From Distichodus sexfasciatus (taxonomy: Eukaryota > Chordata > Actinopteri > Characiformes > Distichodontidae): a stretch of DNA of 64,000 nucleotides. The notes under the pieces were generated by a model. That model was not told where the DNA came from. It made no database searches and saw only the letters and a list, made by a program, of their open reading frames with translations. The DNA lies in contig JAVGVS010000041.1 of the NCBI GenBank assembly GCA_032718565.1, positions 563,501 to 627,500 of the forward strand, read 5' to 3'. Positions within the stretch are counted from its first letter, which is position 1. Every line of letters starts with the position of its first letter. Made by a program: the position numbers and the translations under genes. Below are positions 27,201 through 38,532 of the stretch, in pieces.

Positions 27201-30200
27201 GATACACACAATCGCTAAGTGAGGCAAACACACAATATCTACAGGGATCTATAAGGACTTGAATCATAACAAATATTAAACCCTCACATTTGTGATATTG
27301 GTGGCACAAGGCAGCAGATGATCCCTAATGTACTGTAAATGATCATTACTGGATGTGCTGATCCACTAGCTGTATAAGGATGTGCAGTGTGTGTGTGTTT
27401 GTACATGTGAAAGGTTCTCCTCCAGCTCCTCCACACGCTCTAGAGCAGCGTTCTTGGTTTCAGCATCTTCCAGCAGTGTGCCCACGTCGAACAGGTTATC
27501 CAGGTACGCTTGGATCTGAACCTGCAGCTTGTCGCTCTCGGTGTGCTTCAGTCTCTACAGAGAGAGGCGCAGAGAGAAGGAATACAGTCAGAAACATTTA
27601 TATTACTACTTCTTAACAGCTACCTTTATAAACATCTACCAAATCTTTACTCAAAACGAATCCTGTAGGCGTGCACTTAAATATCCGAGCTCGTCTTAAC
27701 TCCAGATACGTGAGAGACTATTTCTCATTGTGAACACACACACCACACCCCAATGAAATGCAACCTCTGCTTTTAACCCAGCTGTGAAGGAGCAGTGCTT
27801 GGGGACGGTACCTTGCTCATGAGTACCTCAGTGTAGGGCTGGGCGATATGCCATAAAAATAATATCGCGATATTTTTAAGCTATACCACGATACACGATA
27901 TATATCTCAATACCTTGAAATTTCCTCCAAATCACTGTATTAATCATAAATTCGGCCCTATGTTGCATAAAATAACACCAATATAATAAATTTAGCCAAA
28001 GTTTAACATAGTAAATGCTTTTATTTTAAACCAAAGTATAATATAGCAAACTTTATACTTTATATTGGGGACAGACAAGTGGGCGAGGGGAGCCATTGAT
28101 TGCGTGCTTATTAAACGTGTAAGACCTAACTATTAAATTATAATTATAAGGTCGATAAATTATAACTATAACTCCTTCATCTTTGGTTTTTCTGTAGAAA
28201 TTGTCTGTAGCATGCAGTCAATCACAAAACCAGGAGCCATTGGCCAATAGGATTGACAGGCAGAAACAGCCAAAACCGGCGCACACGTTTCTTAATTTTG
28301 TGCTCTCAAGTTTCACATTTGCGCCCGTGACTTTGAAATTTACGCTCGCGGAATTTTTGCAGCAAGCCACTTTGCGCGCTCTAGTTTTGGCATTGATGTG
28401 AGGCCATAGGCGGGGGAGCGAGCAGAGAAGCGAAACACGGAAGCGGTTTTCTGGATGGGCAGGGGAGCGAGCTGTCTGCTTTGACGGGGCAGAAAAGCGA
28501 AACTCGAAAGCGAAGTACGTGCTGTCTGTTTAACGATAACGTTAGGATTTATACTCGATGGTCACGATATAGTCATTTACTACACTGCACGTGGAACAAG
28601 CCGAGATACATCGAGTATATTCAACATATCGCCCACCCCTACCTCAGTGTTACATTTAGCGCTTTGGGAATTGAACTGGTGACCCTCCAATTACAGGGAC
28701 CAACTCCCTAATCGTTACGCTATCAACTGTCAGAATTTTATAAAGACTAGGAAATCAAGAAAAGTCACGGCAACATCTCACCTCCAAGTAGTCGTCCAGT
28801 GCAAGTTTGGTGAAATTGTACTGTAGATGAACTCTGAAATTCATGTCCTCCACCGAGTGCACCACTATGTTGATGAACTGCATGCACGCCACCTACGAGA
28901 GAACAGCATTCAAAATCTTTAGCACTGTAAACACACTCAGAGAAGCCACAGCCCCGCAAAAAGCACTTAGATCACGAGCGTTTCTCATCTTCGCCCACCA
29001 TGAAATCAATATTGTTGTCCTCGTTTTTGAAGTACTCCATTAGCTTCTCAAACCTCTGGGTCTCTGAGCAGACCTGGGAAAGAGGAAGAAAACAAACATT
29101 TGCTCATTACATATAAACATTATCATCTGATACATGATATCCTGCACAAAAATTGGAGAAAAACAGAATAATGAAACATTAGCATCAGTGCACAATTACA
29201 GCTAGTGTTGTACTGCTTAGAATAAGGGTTGACTGATTATCGGTCGGGTCGATATTAAGCATTTTGCCGATTATTGGTATCAATGTTTAATTGTGACCAT
29301 CACTGATATTAAATAATTACAAGGTGCGCTACTGTGACTCCACTGCCATCTCTTCTCTCTGTGCCGCTTGTTTTCGAATCGAGTGACAAGAAAAATGTTG
29401 GATTACCCAACTACAATGCACACTTTTATGTGCTCAGTAAAGCAGGTGTGAAAAGTCGTTAATTACAGCAAAACAGTCTCTCCCGTATTTCACAGGCCTT
29501 TTTTGAGATTGTTGCGGCCAAAAACTCCTGATTTTGCAGCAGCCTTTCTAAAAAATTGCAATAAAAGTTGCGGTGTTTTTAGGTGTTTTATTGCAATAAA
29601 GTTGTGATTTTTGTCACCCTTTATAATAATTGTTTCACAATTAATTAAAATGAAGGGAACAAAACCACAATTATTTTTGTCAACCATCAGCCATTTAGCT
29701 ATTTTTGAAGGTAAATGTCAGGTGTTTTTATTGCACATTTTCTGCGTCTTCCAAAAGTAAGAAGGAAGTGAGTTCGCTGCTGTATTTTGCAGGAAAACGA
29801 TGATAAAAGCTGGAAAACAAATCATACCTCTTTGAAATGGTCGAAGGCAGAAAGGATGATTTCATGGCCTCCTCTCACCAGACACACCGCAGCCAGCAGC
29901 TCCAGCACCAGAGCTTTGGTCCTGTCCAGCACATGGGCAAGAAACACATACCGCTGAGTATAAAGCTCTCAAAAGATGTCTCCTCCCGCGCCATTTGACA
30001 TGACCCCACATCAAACCTAAACCTGACCACTCAAACGGCCTTACTGCTCAAACCCGGATGTCATCATTGGCTCACGCAGGCTGCCCCGCCCCTACAGCAG
30101 AGCCCATTCATAAAAATGAGCTTACGTTCATCGCGGCTATTTGACCTGAGTGGCTCAGTAAGAAGATTTGGGTTACGAGCAGCCATCAAGCCCTGACTTA

Positions 30201-33200
30201 ATCACTCCGCTTGGCAATCTTCCCTCATTCAGAGCTCCTGCTCCATAACAACGAGGGTCCATCAGCTGTGGCTTTGATCAAGAGTGATGTCTGAGAGCTC
30301 AGAATGATGAGAGATAAACTAGTCAGCTCAGAGAAAGAGTCGAGGAACGAGGCAGGATTCGATTTACACGATGGTGAAGTTTTGATGCGCACGCTAACGG
30401 AGAGACCGAGCAGCATCGAGGGAGAGAGCTGGGCGATACAGTTTTTCTATATTGGTCAAACATATTTGCACACCAATATTTGTTATTATCAATTAATATC
30501 AAAACAAAGAATCCTTAATTAAGTTAGAATCACAAAAAAATCAGGGAAGCATAATAAATGTTTAACTAACTAAACTTCCTGTTTTGCTTCGCTTAGCAAA
30601 TGTGCGCTCACACATGGGCCGTGTCCCGAGCCGCACTTGATAGTATGGTAGGTAAGATGCTCTTATCATACTTTTCTGTGTGGTAGTATGCATCTCAGGA
30701 AATAGCCGGGGTTGTAGCTTAACGGCTCTCTTTGCACTAGGTAGTGCTCTGCCCTCACTCCACTCCGCTTTTACGCTCACTTGACTTAGAGCTGTGTTTG
30801 AAATGTCAGAACTATGGTGTTATTGTTGTGCCAAAATTCTGAGTGCACAGTGGAACTCTGACGAGCAAAATGTCTTGTCTTTACGCGCTCGGCTCTTCCT
30901 TCCTCATTTATTGGTATCGGTATCGCAGATGTATGCACGAAAAATATCGAATATCAGTAATTCCTATATTGTGCATTCCTACAAAAAAATATCTGCATAT
31001 TCATTGTGTAGTGTCTTATCAGGTGTTACTATGGGCAGCGTGTAGAGCTCCAGGGAGTTTTTTGCTGTTTGATGTAGGTATAACTGTTTACCTGGGATTC
31101 TTGTTGTTGAGGCTCAGAGCGATTTCATTCACTGCATGCGGGTGTGACATGACCATGTTGAAGCCGTACTGCACGCCGAAGAAAGAACAAGAATAAAAAC
31201 CGCTGAAATCTACAGAAGCATGTTATTACACACAGTATTGTGCGAAGATCTTGACACACACCTCATTCCCTTAGATTTTACTATGAAAATGAGACAACAG
31301 CGGTTTACTTTTTGCACATGCAGACACACATGTAAATACTACTCCTCGAGTTACATTAGAAAGTCTGGCTCTTTGGCAGCAGGAAATGAAGTAATGAGGC
31401 TGGCACAAGACTTTTGCACAGTATTGTATATTCATAAATGCTGCAGCTATTAACAGATATTAACCTGGTAGTTCATGATTGCTCTGAGACACATGATGCA
31501 GACGTGCACGTCGTCCTTCTTGCACACCAGGCGGGAGTTTTTCAGGGTTCTACGGCTGGGGAGAGTGTTGGACCTGAGAAAACACACCACGCAAATGAAG
31601 CATTAACCCAAGCAAACCTAAAACCAGACCCTCCAGGATTTCACGACGTTGCCATCGCAACTATTAACGCAAATTAAGCCAATCCCCGCGAATTCATTAC
31701 TACCATGTAATTTTGACCAATTACAGCAACTTTTCCGCAATTTTTGAGCCGCACGTCAGCGAAATCTCTTCTTTGTTTAGAAGATGCAGGAAACGTGTGA
31801 TAAAAACCCCTCACATTTACCTTAAAAATAACTAAATGTTTAATGCTTAAAAAAAATTGTGTCCCCTTGATTTTAATTAATTGTAAAAGAATCATTATAA
31901 AGGGGGGAAAACATCGCAACTTTTTCCGCAACTTTGACTTGCTCCCGCAACTTTATTGCCACAAAACGCCTAAAAACGCTGCAACTTTCATCATACTTTT
32001 TTTTAGAAAAGCTGCCGCAAAATCAGGCATTTTAGGCCGCAAGAATCTCAAAAAAGTGACTGGAGAGACTGAAAAACAGGGGACATCTAGCGACAGACTG
32101 CATCCTTCTCTTTTACACTGACATATTTAGATTGTATCAAGTTTAGTTATTAGTGTAACAGATTCTCCTAAATCTGCTCCTAAATCAAGCACAGACGTTA
32201 AAATCCTGCATGTTTTGATGGTTTGTGTACCTTAATGAATGGCGCGTGGACCGTGGGATGCTGCTGCTACTGACTGGCGAGGGCAGATTGCTGTCGCCAT
32301 GGAGATCTTCTATAGACCTACTCCACGGAGTTTCCACTGAGGCCTCTCCACTCGCGTTCTCCGCCACGTCGCCATCAAAGCTGAAGAACGCAGAACAATA
32401 TGAACAAAAAGACAAGCAATCCAGGGGCGTTTTCAGTAGAGACTTTACCACCACTGCTGAATAATGGCTACTAATACTGCACAGTAAACCACACTGACTC
32501 AGAATGGAGTTTACACAGCAAATGCATGAAGACAGGATATTTTTCCAAATATTGCATAGCAGAAACGACAGCAGTGGTGCGTTCAACTTTAGCTGTCATT
32601 GTTTCTCACATATGAATCGTTCATGGTGTAACTTCTACACGGTGGTGGGCTAAAAGTGCAACACAGAATGACAGTTGATACTGCTCATGTGACACACGTC
32701 CCTTTTGGAAGCATCCAAACAAACTGGATGGAAATCTCCCTGATGCACGACATTCACACCAGGAAGCAAAAGAGTTGAGGATGGAGAGGATGAAAAGAAG
32801 CACATCCACTTACGTAACAGCGTATTGAGCGAAGGACAAGTACTCCACCAAGACGTCCAAGCCCTGGTTCTCTTCATTCAGAAACTCCCTCACCCACCTG
32901 AGAGAAGGAAAAATTAATTACAATCCCTTTCTAAACGGGACCTGAGGGACTTCTTTAGGTCTCACGTGTATTCTCACATGTATTCACTCATGTTCATGAG
33001 GAGTGGGAATAACGGGACATATTTTTGGACAAAACCCCCAGATTCCAGCCCTCGGCCTTGCCCAGATTGTTCATTAATCATAAAATCTTCAAGTCGCCCC
33101 AACTATAAACCACTGCCTGGCTGAACCGAACCTGACCAAAACTTACCCAATGTGATTGGTCCGGAGAGAAATCTCCAGCTCACGGAGCACCTGGGTCGAC

Positions 33201-36200
33201 TCCTGAACTCTCCGCCGGAATTTCTGCAGGAAGAGAGCTGATATTTTCAGTGCGCCGAGTCGAAAAACATCAGACAGAATGAGGGGGAGGGCGCGCCGCC
33301 TCCATTACTTCTGCACGCTAAATGAACTGAATAATGCAGGAGACAATTTTGAACTTTCTGGAGCCGTGTGCCTCTGTAGCGCACGTGTTACTCGTACACG
33401 GAAACACCAAGCTCTCGTGACACACAGTAAGATGCAGTGTACAATTTATTATCACCAGCTTCGACACAAAGACATCTATCCATAAACGCAATTACAAGAT
33501 GGAAATCAGAATTTCAGCAACAGCAAAAATTTAAATTTACATGCTTACACCTTGTATGTTTGTGAATAGAAAATAGAGGTTGATATTGGTTTTTCAGGCC
33601 GAAATCGATACCGATTATCTTTAGTTAACGTGGTTGATAACCGCTACCTGGAACCAATATAAAAAAAATCAAGTTCAACTGGTGTGACACATAGCCAATC
33701 AGAGACTGTTGTGGGCGGGACATTAAATGGACCAGTGAATCGAGAGCAAATGGTACAGAGAGAAGAGATGACAGTGGAGCCACAGTAGCGCACCTTGTAA
33801 TTACTTAATATCGGTAATGGTGAGTATTAAACACCGATACTGATAATCTTCAAAATGCCTAATATCAGCCCCTTATAATCAGCCGACCCCTAATAGAGAA
33901 AAGGGTTTTTTAAGCAAATGAAAGATTTTATCCATGTATAATATGTAATTAGAAATAGTAAACATAGGGGAAGCAAGAAAAATATATTGATTGATGATGT
34001 ACCGTTCTTTATTGACGAACAGCCAAAATGCTGGTTGCTGATTATTTTTTGTTTGATGCATCAAATCTTATGATTCTATGATTAAGACTCTTCAATAAGA
34101 TCAAATACAATTATAAATTTCAAGATCAAGATTTTTTATTGATCTTGAAATTTATTTTTTAGTTTTTTGTTGCAATTTTAATTTTTGTAAATTGCAAAAA
34201 AACATCAAAATATAAATTTCAAGATAAATTTTTATTTTCTTATACCTAGAAGTGAACTGGAATTGGTAATTTGTTGTTGTACTTTCCAAAATCATTTCAA
34301 GAAACGAGTAAAATGACAAAATGTTATAAGTCAACATTATCTGAATGATGAGTCTTTCTGAAACTTTGACATGAAAACACACCTTCCTGGTGACGGCGGG
34401 GTCCAGGAATCCCCTCAGCTTCTGGATGTAGGTGTGGGGCGGGTTCTTCACCTGGAATCGCTCCTGTTAAAGATACACAATATACACCATCTCTTTTCAC
34501 ATTCTATCCATCCTGGCACAAACACACCCCAATGAGCTCAACCCAAATTAAAATCTCATCCCCACCGTACATAATTCATCACCCCCTGCTGACTGCCTCC
34601 TGTCATCGTGGCTACATTACTCAGCCAAAATCCTCTCGTTTAACTCCCAGTCCCAGTCTCAGTCCCGCCCCGTCACCTCCCAACTCTTCCCCAAAGATGT
34701 GATCATTCATAATTTATCCCTCACCCGCTCAGTCACCTCACCAAACACCACATCCGATCTCCCGCCGCACACATCACCGTAACCATGGTGACCCGACTTG
34801 GTGGACGCAGTGGGCATGTATTAATAAGAAATCTATGTTTACACAGGAGTGGGAGGTAAAAGCGGGGAGGGAGGAGGAGATGCTGATTATCTTGCATTGT
34901 TCTTTCAAAATATTAGGGTTGAGGCTTTTGATGCATGAAGGGAACTAAAGAATAATAACTGGTCCCTAAAATGCCTGATTTTGCAGCAGCTTTTTTTTTT
35001 TAATTGCGATGAAAGTTGCGGGAGCAAGTCAAAATGGCAGAATAAAAGTTTTTTCCCCTTTATAATTATTTTTTAACAATTAATTTAAATTCATTGATTA
35101 TTAAATTAGATTTTTTTTGTTAACGATTTAGTTATTTTTGAAGGTAAATTTGAGGCATTTTTATTACACACGTTTCCTGTGTCTTCCACACGTAACAAGG
35201 AAGCAAGTTCGCTGATGTATGGCTAAACGTTTTGTGGGAAACAACAATGATTGGTCAAAAATTGTGGAAAAGTTGCGGTAATTGATGAAAATAGCAAGGT
35301 TGCGATGAATTCGGGGACTTGGCTGAATTAGCGGTAATAGTTGCAATCGCATCACTGTGAAATCCTGGAGGGTCTGAAGAATTAATCAACACTGTAAAAG
35401 TTTAGGCTCAGATAAATAGTCCCTAAAGGTAAATGGCTTTTGGTGTTGAAAATGGATCATAATTAGTATTTTTCAATTAATAAATGGATCAACATGGTTT
35501 TTAATATTGATTATGGCAACAATAACCTGATCTCAAATCATTCTTTGAGAATCTCAGAACTGAGGCTCTCAATGCATGAAGAGAATCAAACATTAATTAG
35601 GAAAATGGAAAAGGTTTGTACTGATATGAATAGGTCATAAATCATTTTTTAAAATGATCTACGTTGATCAAACACCTATGTCTTGATTTTATTACCTGAT
35701 ATATGCTAATCACTCCTCAAATAGTCTGATTTTCTTGATTTAATTATCCTGTATGTAAAGCTGCTAAAAGGTGTTCTGCATATAGGATGATTAAATCAAG
35801 AAAGAAAAATGTGGCCATTCCAGAGGTGAGTAACAGACCCTGCACCTTTTGGCAGCATATGCTAAGAATTGCTCATAATGTCTAAACATGGTTTAATAAA
35901 CACACAAATTAACCCCCTTTATATTAAAGGTGTTGTATAATGTTAAATAGTGATTATCGTTACTATTATATTACTAAATAAGGCCAAATCTATGTTGGCA
36001 TTAGCAACTGGTTCCAAATATGAATCATTTCATGGTCTAAAAACCCAATAAATTCCATACAGTCATGTTGTGAGAACTGTAACATTAAACATCATTACAG
36101 TAATGTAACACGACCACTACACTCATTATAATGTTGCTCTTTAATATGTTAAACCATAAAGACTTTTAGCTTCATCTGAGCTACGTACAATAAATTAGTA

Positions 36201-38532
36201 AAATCTCAGTAATAAAGTTGTAATAAGCTACATGTATAAGCACATATTCAAATTATCAGTGAGGAAAGATCTTTTCTTGACACCTTTTCTCCTTTTTTGT
36301 GTTATAACAGGTCAGATTTGGGCCTGTAGGTTTATAAGAGAAACACACACTATTTTAAAAGGCAGATGGCACAACTGCCAAACAGTTCCTCCAAAAATGT
36401 GGAAGGTTTTCACCATCACAGTTCCCTGATCTTCTACTATAACTCTATTATCACGTGTTATTGTTACCTTTATTTTATTCATTTTATAAACTTACTATTA
36501 ATGACTGATACCCCAGATTAAGTTTAATTAATCTGCAATAACTGCGTTTCTTTCGGCTCTGGAACAGACAAAGCACTTCAAAGCTTGACAGACAGGTACT
36601 AGTGATTCTGCAGTAACGCTCTGCAGTCACAGGCTGCGTCACTCACCTGGTCACAGATCAGCTCCCACTTTTTCTCGTTGTCGTACTGCCGAAGGAGCCT
36701 CACTTTATCCGGTGGCAGGTTCATGGAGTTCTGAGAGATACACACATCATTAACACCGTTTCTCTATCCAGCAACCTGTTATTTTGTGGCAAGACCCTCC
36801 CAACAAATGACAAGTTTTGTTGGGAGATTTCTAAAACCTCAGACTGACTCAGCTGTTGAAGGAGGACGAGGGTCAAGATCAGAGCAAACGCATAACAAAT
36901 TGCAGCTAAAAATTTGTCACATCTGTGCTTGAACATATCAGACAGTCTCAAAGCCGTACAATTCCACGACAGAAGAAAGCCATGACCTAGCACGTGAGCG
37001 TCCACCTACAACTGGACCCATAATGCTTTGCTCTCCCACAAGCCTCATACTCAGCCCAAGGGGATGCACATGGTCCGGCGGTCTCCAAATGTAATCACAA
37101 ACCTATTTTAGCCTCTCTTGGGAACTAAAGGCTGGCTCACGGATGATTAAGTGATTAATCGGAGAATCTGCGGTTCAGATCCAGATTTGAAAGGGTGCAC
37201 ATGGGGAAGACTGCCGGCCCTGTCGGGGCAAAATTTGTGATGCAAATGGGTGAAAACGAGGCAGCAAAAACCCCATTTGCATTCCCACCATTTTCTCTGT
37301 CTCTACCTCTCCTCTACAGACAGGCAAAGTAGCTACACTGATTTTTGCATTTTTGGGGCCATGCAAGAATGATTTAGAATTCAGTCTTGGGAGAATACAC
37401 CTTAATCTTCTGCACAGACATTCCATGCACGAGAACAACACGAAGTGACAACAAATGTCTGCTGTCACCCAGATTAGACAGATCAGTGGCGGTCTGTTGA
37501 TCACAAGACTCTAGAGACCTTTACAACTTTATGTAATGACATGACTTTGAACCTCGCTGAGAACATTACAATACAAATTCAACCAACATCAATTTGACCA
37601 CATATTGTCTTTTAAGGGGATAGTTCTCAAATCCATGATTTGGGGGAAGTCTTACTCAAACTAATTCACACGATCAAATGATCAGATGTTGGTTTCAATA
37701 CATTTTGGATATATTATCCAGCCCTATGTCATACAGTCTGTGCACAATCACAAACCCAACAAACACGGGGATCGTAACAACAGTAAGTCATTCAGCAAGT
37801 CAAACAGAAAAAGAGCAAATGGATGTGGTTTCCAACATGTGACCCATTATAACTGCAACATGGCAAAGCAAGGTTTTAAGAACAAATCCTCACACTTTTT
37901 CAACCCACCCACTGCCACCGTGTTAACTTAGACACTGCATAAAATCAGTGTCATACCCCAAAGCTAAAACAATAGGATCTGGAAGCCAAAGCAAAGCCAA
38001 TGGCCTACAGATTGCCTGCTGGGCTGGCTGGGAATACGGAGGGGATTCTCCATTTACTCTAATGGTCTTAGGAACGACTAATCGCCGCCATGAAGAGAAT
38101 AAAAAGCAAATTCGCAGCCATCCGTCTAATCAGTGATAGGCCTAGTGCGCCCGGCGAAAACCCCGAACGACCATTAAAGTGGGCAGATCTCATGTAGCTA
38201 ATTATCGCACGTCGCCATAACATCTTCAAAGCGAACACACACACACACACACACCCCACACACACCACACAGGCGACTCCACACAATAGACGCGTGTGTT
38301 GGCTTTCGCAGGCAATCTGGCGAGGGCTGCCGCCTAGAAAAGCGCGACGTGCGTTCACGCCAGGATTTTGCATATAAATGAATAAAAATCGCAGGGTGTT
38401 ATCGATGAAATTTACCAGAGCAATCGAAAATCGCTCCTCCAGTTCAGCCGGGTCGGGCATGGGCAATTTCGGGGGTTTGTTCCTCGCCCTGAAATCAGTC
38501 AACTGCGCATCCATACTTTCCGCGTTGCCCAT
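15154..38532 (-). CDS. fmnl2: Formin-like protein 2 (Fmnl2), full coding region
   Basis: Diaphanous-related formin that nucleates and elongates actin filaments at lamellipodia and filopodia under Cdc42/Rac. Coding exons: 38416-38532, 36647-36730, 34383-34463, 33147-33223, 32814-32897, 32231-32380, 31465-31573, 31092-31168, 29828-29921, 28999-29073, 28782-28892, 27405-27554, 26530-26631, 26045-26438, 25624-25812, 24330-24454, 23333-23535, 22489-22723, 22235-22303, 22059-22139, 19924-20053, 19254-19417, 17770-17871, 17563-17664, 16557-16680, then 15520-15611 (or 15154-15263). Total 3321 nt, 1106 aa (human ~1086). The start MGNAES keeps the N-myristoylation glycine and has a strong Kozak context. 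GBD/FH3 is about residues 25-440, coiled coil about 440-510, FH1 polyproline about 540-615, FH2 about 635-1030 ([36 protein letters not shown]), then a DAD-type tail. The two C-terminal alternatives point to FMNL2 rather than FMNL1 or FMNL3. Teleost a/b copy cannot be told. Confidence 0.97.
15520..15611 (-). CDS. fmnl2: fmnl2 proximal last exon (FHY-type C-terminus)
   Basis: Acceptor ctgccgcag, then [19 protein letters not shown] and the end [10 protein letters not shown] before TAA at 15522-15520. It joins exon 16557-16680 in phase 1 (ACG G|TG). It corresponds to the mammalian FMNL2 isoform ending YHY. Confidence 0.93.
15690..15810 (+). repeat. Partial copy of the ggggttaaggg family
   Basis: Contains ggtcttgctcaggggccac, ggatttgaatctacaacctc and ccactaccagacctcctcc. 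Near the fmnl2 last exon. Confidence 0.55.
15900..16022 (+). repeat. Partial copy of the gaaaccggagcacccgg family
   Basis: Contains attcatttattcattatccg, aaccgcttaatcccactggg, gtgggaaacaaccctgggta. fmnl2 intron between the last two coding exons. Confidence 0.55.
16557..24454 (-). CDS. fmnl2: fmnl2 FH2 domain exons
   Basis: Exons 24330-24454 to 16557-16680 encode the FH2 dimer ring and post-FH2 region. Landmarks: lasso [19 protein letters not shown], the linker-side [21 protein letters not shown], the core [14 protein letters not shown], the conserved [19 protein letters not shown] block, then [15 protein letters not shown] and [13 protein letters not shown]. Exon 16557-16680 carries the basic [17 protein letters not shown] helix and GAIEDIIT, the DAD region that folds back on the N-terminal FH3. 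No frameshift or missing block is seen, so the domain should be functional. Confidence 0.95.
18035..18990 (+). mobile_element. hAT-like MITE remnant sharing its interior with 27834-28641
   Basis: Ends gtagggaagcacgatga and gatcggtgcatcgatcata resemble the TAGGGATGCACCGAT class of hAT termini. The block about 18637-18735 (ggggacagacaagtgggcaa to ttataaggtcgata) is nearly identical to 28067-28157 in a MITE with different termini. fmnl2 intron. Confidence 0.6.
20201..20541 (+). mobile_element. Second, shorter copy of the TAGGGCTGGGCGATAT MITE
   Basis: 341 bp, starting TAGGGCTGGGCGATATGG and ending ATATCGTCCACCCCTA. It shares the inner segments cggaag/gctgtctgcttt-type and tacatcacccgtggaacaag with 27834-28641. 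The target duplication is degraded (agctgaac against agtttaac). Confidence 0.75.
20656..21583 (+). mobile_element. Non-autonomous hAT-type element with 8-bp target duplication
   Basis: 928 bp. Ends CAGTGTTAGGAGTAAC and AGTAACTCGCCCAACACTG form imperfect terminal inverted repeats. It is flanked by direct repeats ATGAGCAC at 20648-20655 and 21584-21591, the 8-bp signature of hAT insertion. No transposase frame. It contains a LINE-like 3' tail (about 20945-21162). Lies in an fmnl2 intron. Confidence 0.85.
20945..21162 (+). mobile_element. LINE-like 3' tail ending in ATTCTTGA repeats
   Basis: Matches the segment at about 180-420, including gcggaccaggatacatttca and tgcatgtgacaaataaagaa followed by tcttgaatct. 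The short tandem end and the aataaa are typical of a fish non-LTR retrotransposon 3' end. It sits inside the hAT element at 20656-21583. Confidence 0.6.
24166..24311 (+). repeat. Copy of the ggggttaaggg family
   Basis: Contains agggttaagggtcttgctca, ggattcaaacccacaacctc and ccactagaccaccaccacc, immediately before fmnl2 exon 24330-24454. Confidence 0.65.
24522..25223 (+). mobile_element. hAT-type MITE with 8-bp target duplication
   Basis: 702 bp. Ends TAGAGATGCACGATAA and TTGTGCATCCCTA are inverted, flanked by direct repeats CATTAAGT at 24514-24521 and 25224-25231. Interior blocks recur at 26768-27225 (reverse) and 30575-30981. fmnl2 intron. Confidence 0.85.
25366..25386 (-). CDS. fmnl2: Candidate 21-nt fmnl2 micro-exon between FH1 and FH2
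   Basis: Reading the minus strand, an acceptor (cctgccctcaaag) and a donor (gtaggt) bracket exactly 21 nt. Spliced between 25624-25812 (ends phase 1) and 24330-24454 it stays open and would insert DGPIKLF, with the next codon changing from Ala to Ser, just before KIKKPIK of the FH2 lasso. It would be an alternatively included exon at the FH1-FH2 junction. No transcript evidence is available here. Confidence 0.5.
25624..26438 (-). CDS. fmnl2: fmnl2 FH1-coding exons (proline-rich, profilin-binding)
   Basis: Two exons, 26045-26438 and 25624-25812. The first starts [15 protein letters not shown] and holds the end of the coiled coil ([13 protein letters not shown]), then a low-complexity Ala/Ser/Cys stretch and a run of 17 prolines. 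The second has 13 prolines, then a second run and ends [13 protein letters not shown]1 polyproline recruits profilin-actin for barbed-end elongation. The DNA is a GC-rich GGN/CCN repeat, so several other frames are open here and mean nothing. Proline-run length is probably variable between individuals (inference). Confidence 0.93.
26768..27225 (-). mobile_element. Partial reversed copy of the 24522-25223 MITE
   Basis: Begins TAGTGATGCACGATACG and carries the complement of the interior block (catgtgtgacactccatgtg, gtagagagccgttaagctac, tactaccacatagaaaagta). The far terminus is missing. fmnl2 intron. Confidence 0.65.
27725..28735 (-). mobile_element. Reversed SINE split by a MITE
   Basis: Tail/body part 27725-27833 (ctcattgtgaacacacacac, gtaccttgctcatgagtacc) and head part 28642-28735 (gggaattgaactggtgaccc, caactccctaatcgttacgc) are one SINE separated by the element 27834-28641. 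Confidence 0.75.
27834..28641 (+). mobile_element. hAT-type MITE inserted into a SINE, 8-bp target duplication
   Basis: 808 bp. Ends TAGGGCTGGGCGATATG and CATATCGCCCACCCCTA are inverted repeats. Direct repeats CCTCAGTG flank it at 27826-27833 and 28642-28649. The flanks are the two halves of one SINE copy, so this insertion is younger than the SINE. Lies in the fmnl2 intron beyond exon 27405-27554. Confidence 0.88.
29225..29350 (-). mobile_element. Partial relative of the 33574-33892 MITE
   Basis: Opens agggttgactgattatcgg and shares gtaattattta-type, tagtgactccactgtcatctcttc-type blocks in the opposite orientation with 33574-33892. Truncated. Confidence 0.55.
29495..29700 (-). mobile_element. 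Unclassified interspersed repeat, family 1 copy C (partial)
   Basis: Contains ttgagattgttgcggcc, ctgattttgcagcagcc and ttgcggtgttttta, in the order of 34965-35374. fmnl2 intron. Confidence 0.5.
30575..30981 (+). mobile_element. Partial copy of the 24522-25223 MITE
   Basis: Shares tagtatggtaggtaag, cttatcatacttttc, tgcatctcaggaaatagcc and the right end TTGTGCATTCCTA. The left end is not recognisable. fmnl2 intron. Confidence 0.65.
31629..32066 (+). mobile_element. Unclassified interspersed repeat, family 1 copy A
   Basis: Begins ccctccaggatttcacg and ends near aaaaaagtgactggagag. Reversed copies are at 34965-35374 (ending ctggagggtctg) and about 29495-29700. It has recurrent gccgcaa/gttgcgg words and no ORF; probably a DNA transposon derivative. 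fmnl2 intron. Confidence 0.6.
33574..33892 (+). mobile_element. hAT-type MITE with near-perfect target duplication
   Basis: 319 bp. Ends TAGAGGTTGATATTGG and ATAATCAGCCGACCCCTA are inverted. Flanks ATAGAAAA (33566-33573) and ATAGAGAA (33893-33900) differ by one base. A reversed partial relative is at about 29225-29350. fmnl2 intron. Confidence 0.75.
34965..35374 (-). mobile_element. Unclassified interspersed repeat, family 1 copy B
   Basis: Reverse-oriented relative of 31629-32066: aaatgcctgattttgcagcagc, gttgcgggagcaagtcaaa, tgaaatcctggagggtctg. fmnl2 intron. Confidence 0.6.
38416..38532 (-). CDS. fmnl2: fmnl2 exon 1: N-terminal myristoylation segment
   Basis: 39 codons beginning [10 protein letters not shown] and ending FSIAL before a gtaaat donor (phase 0). 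The Gly2-Asn-Ala-Glu-Ser context fits N-myristoylation, which is established for FMNL2 and targets it to the plasma membrane. ATG context AACATGG is strong. The next exon, 1.7 kb away, begins NSMNLPPDK, as in mammals. Confidence 0.93.
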
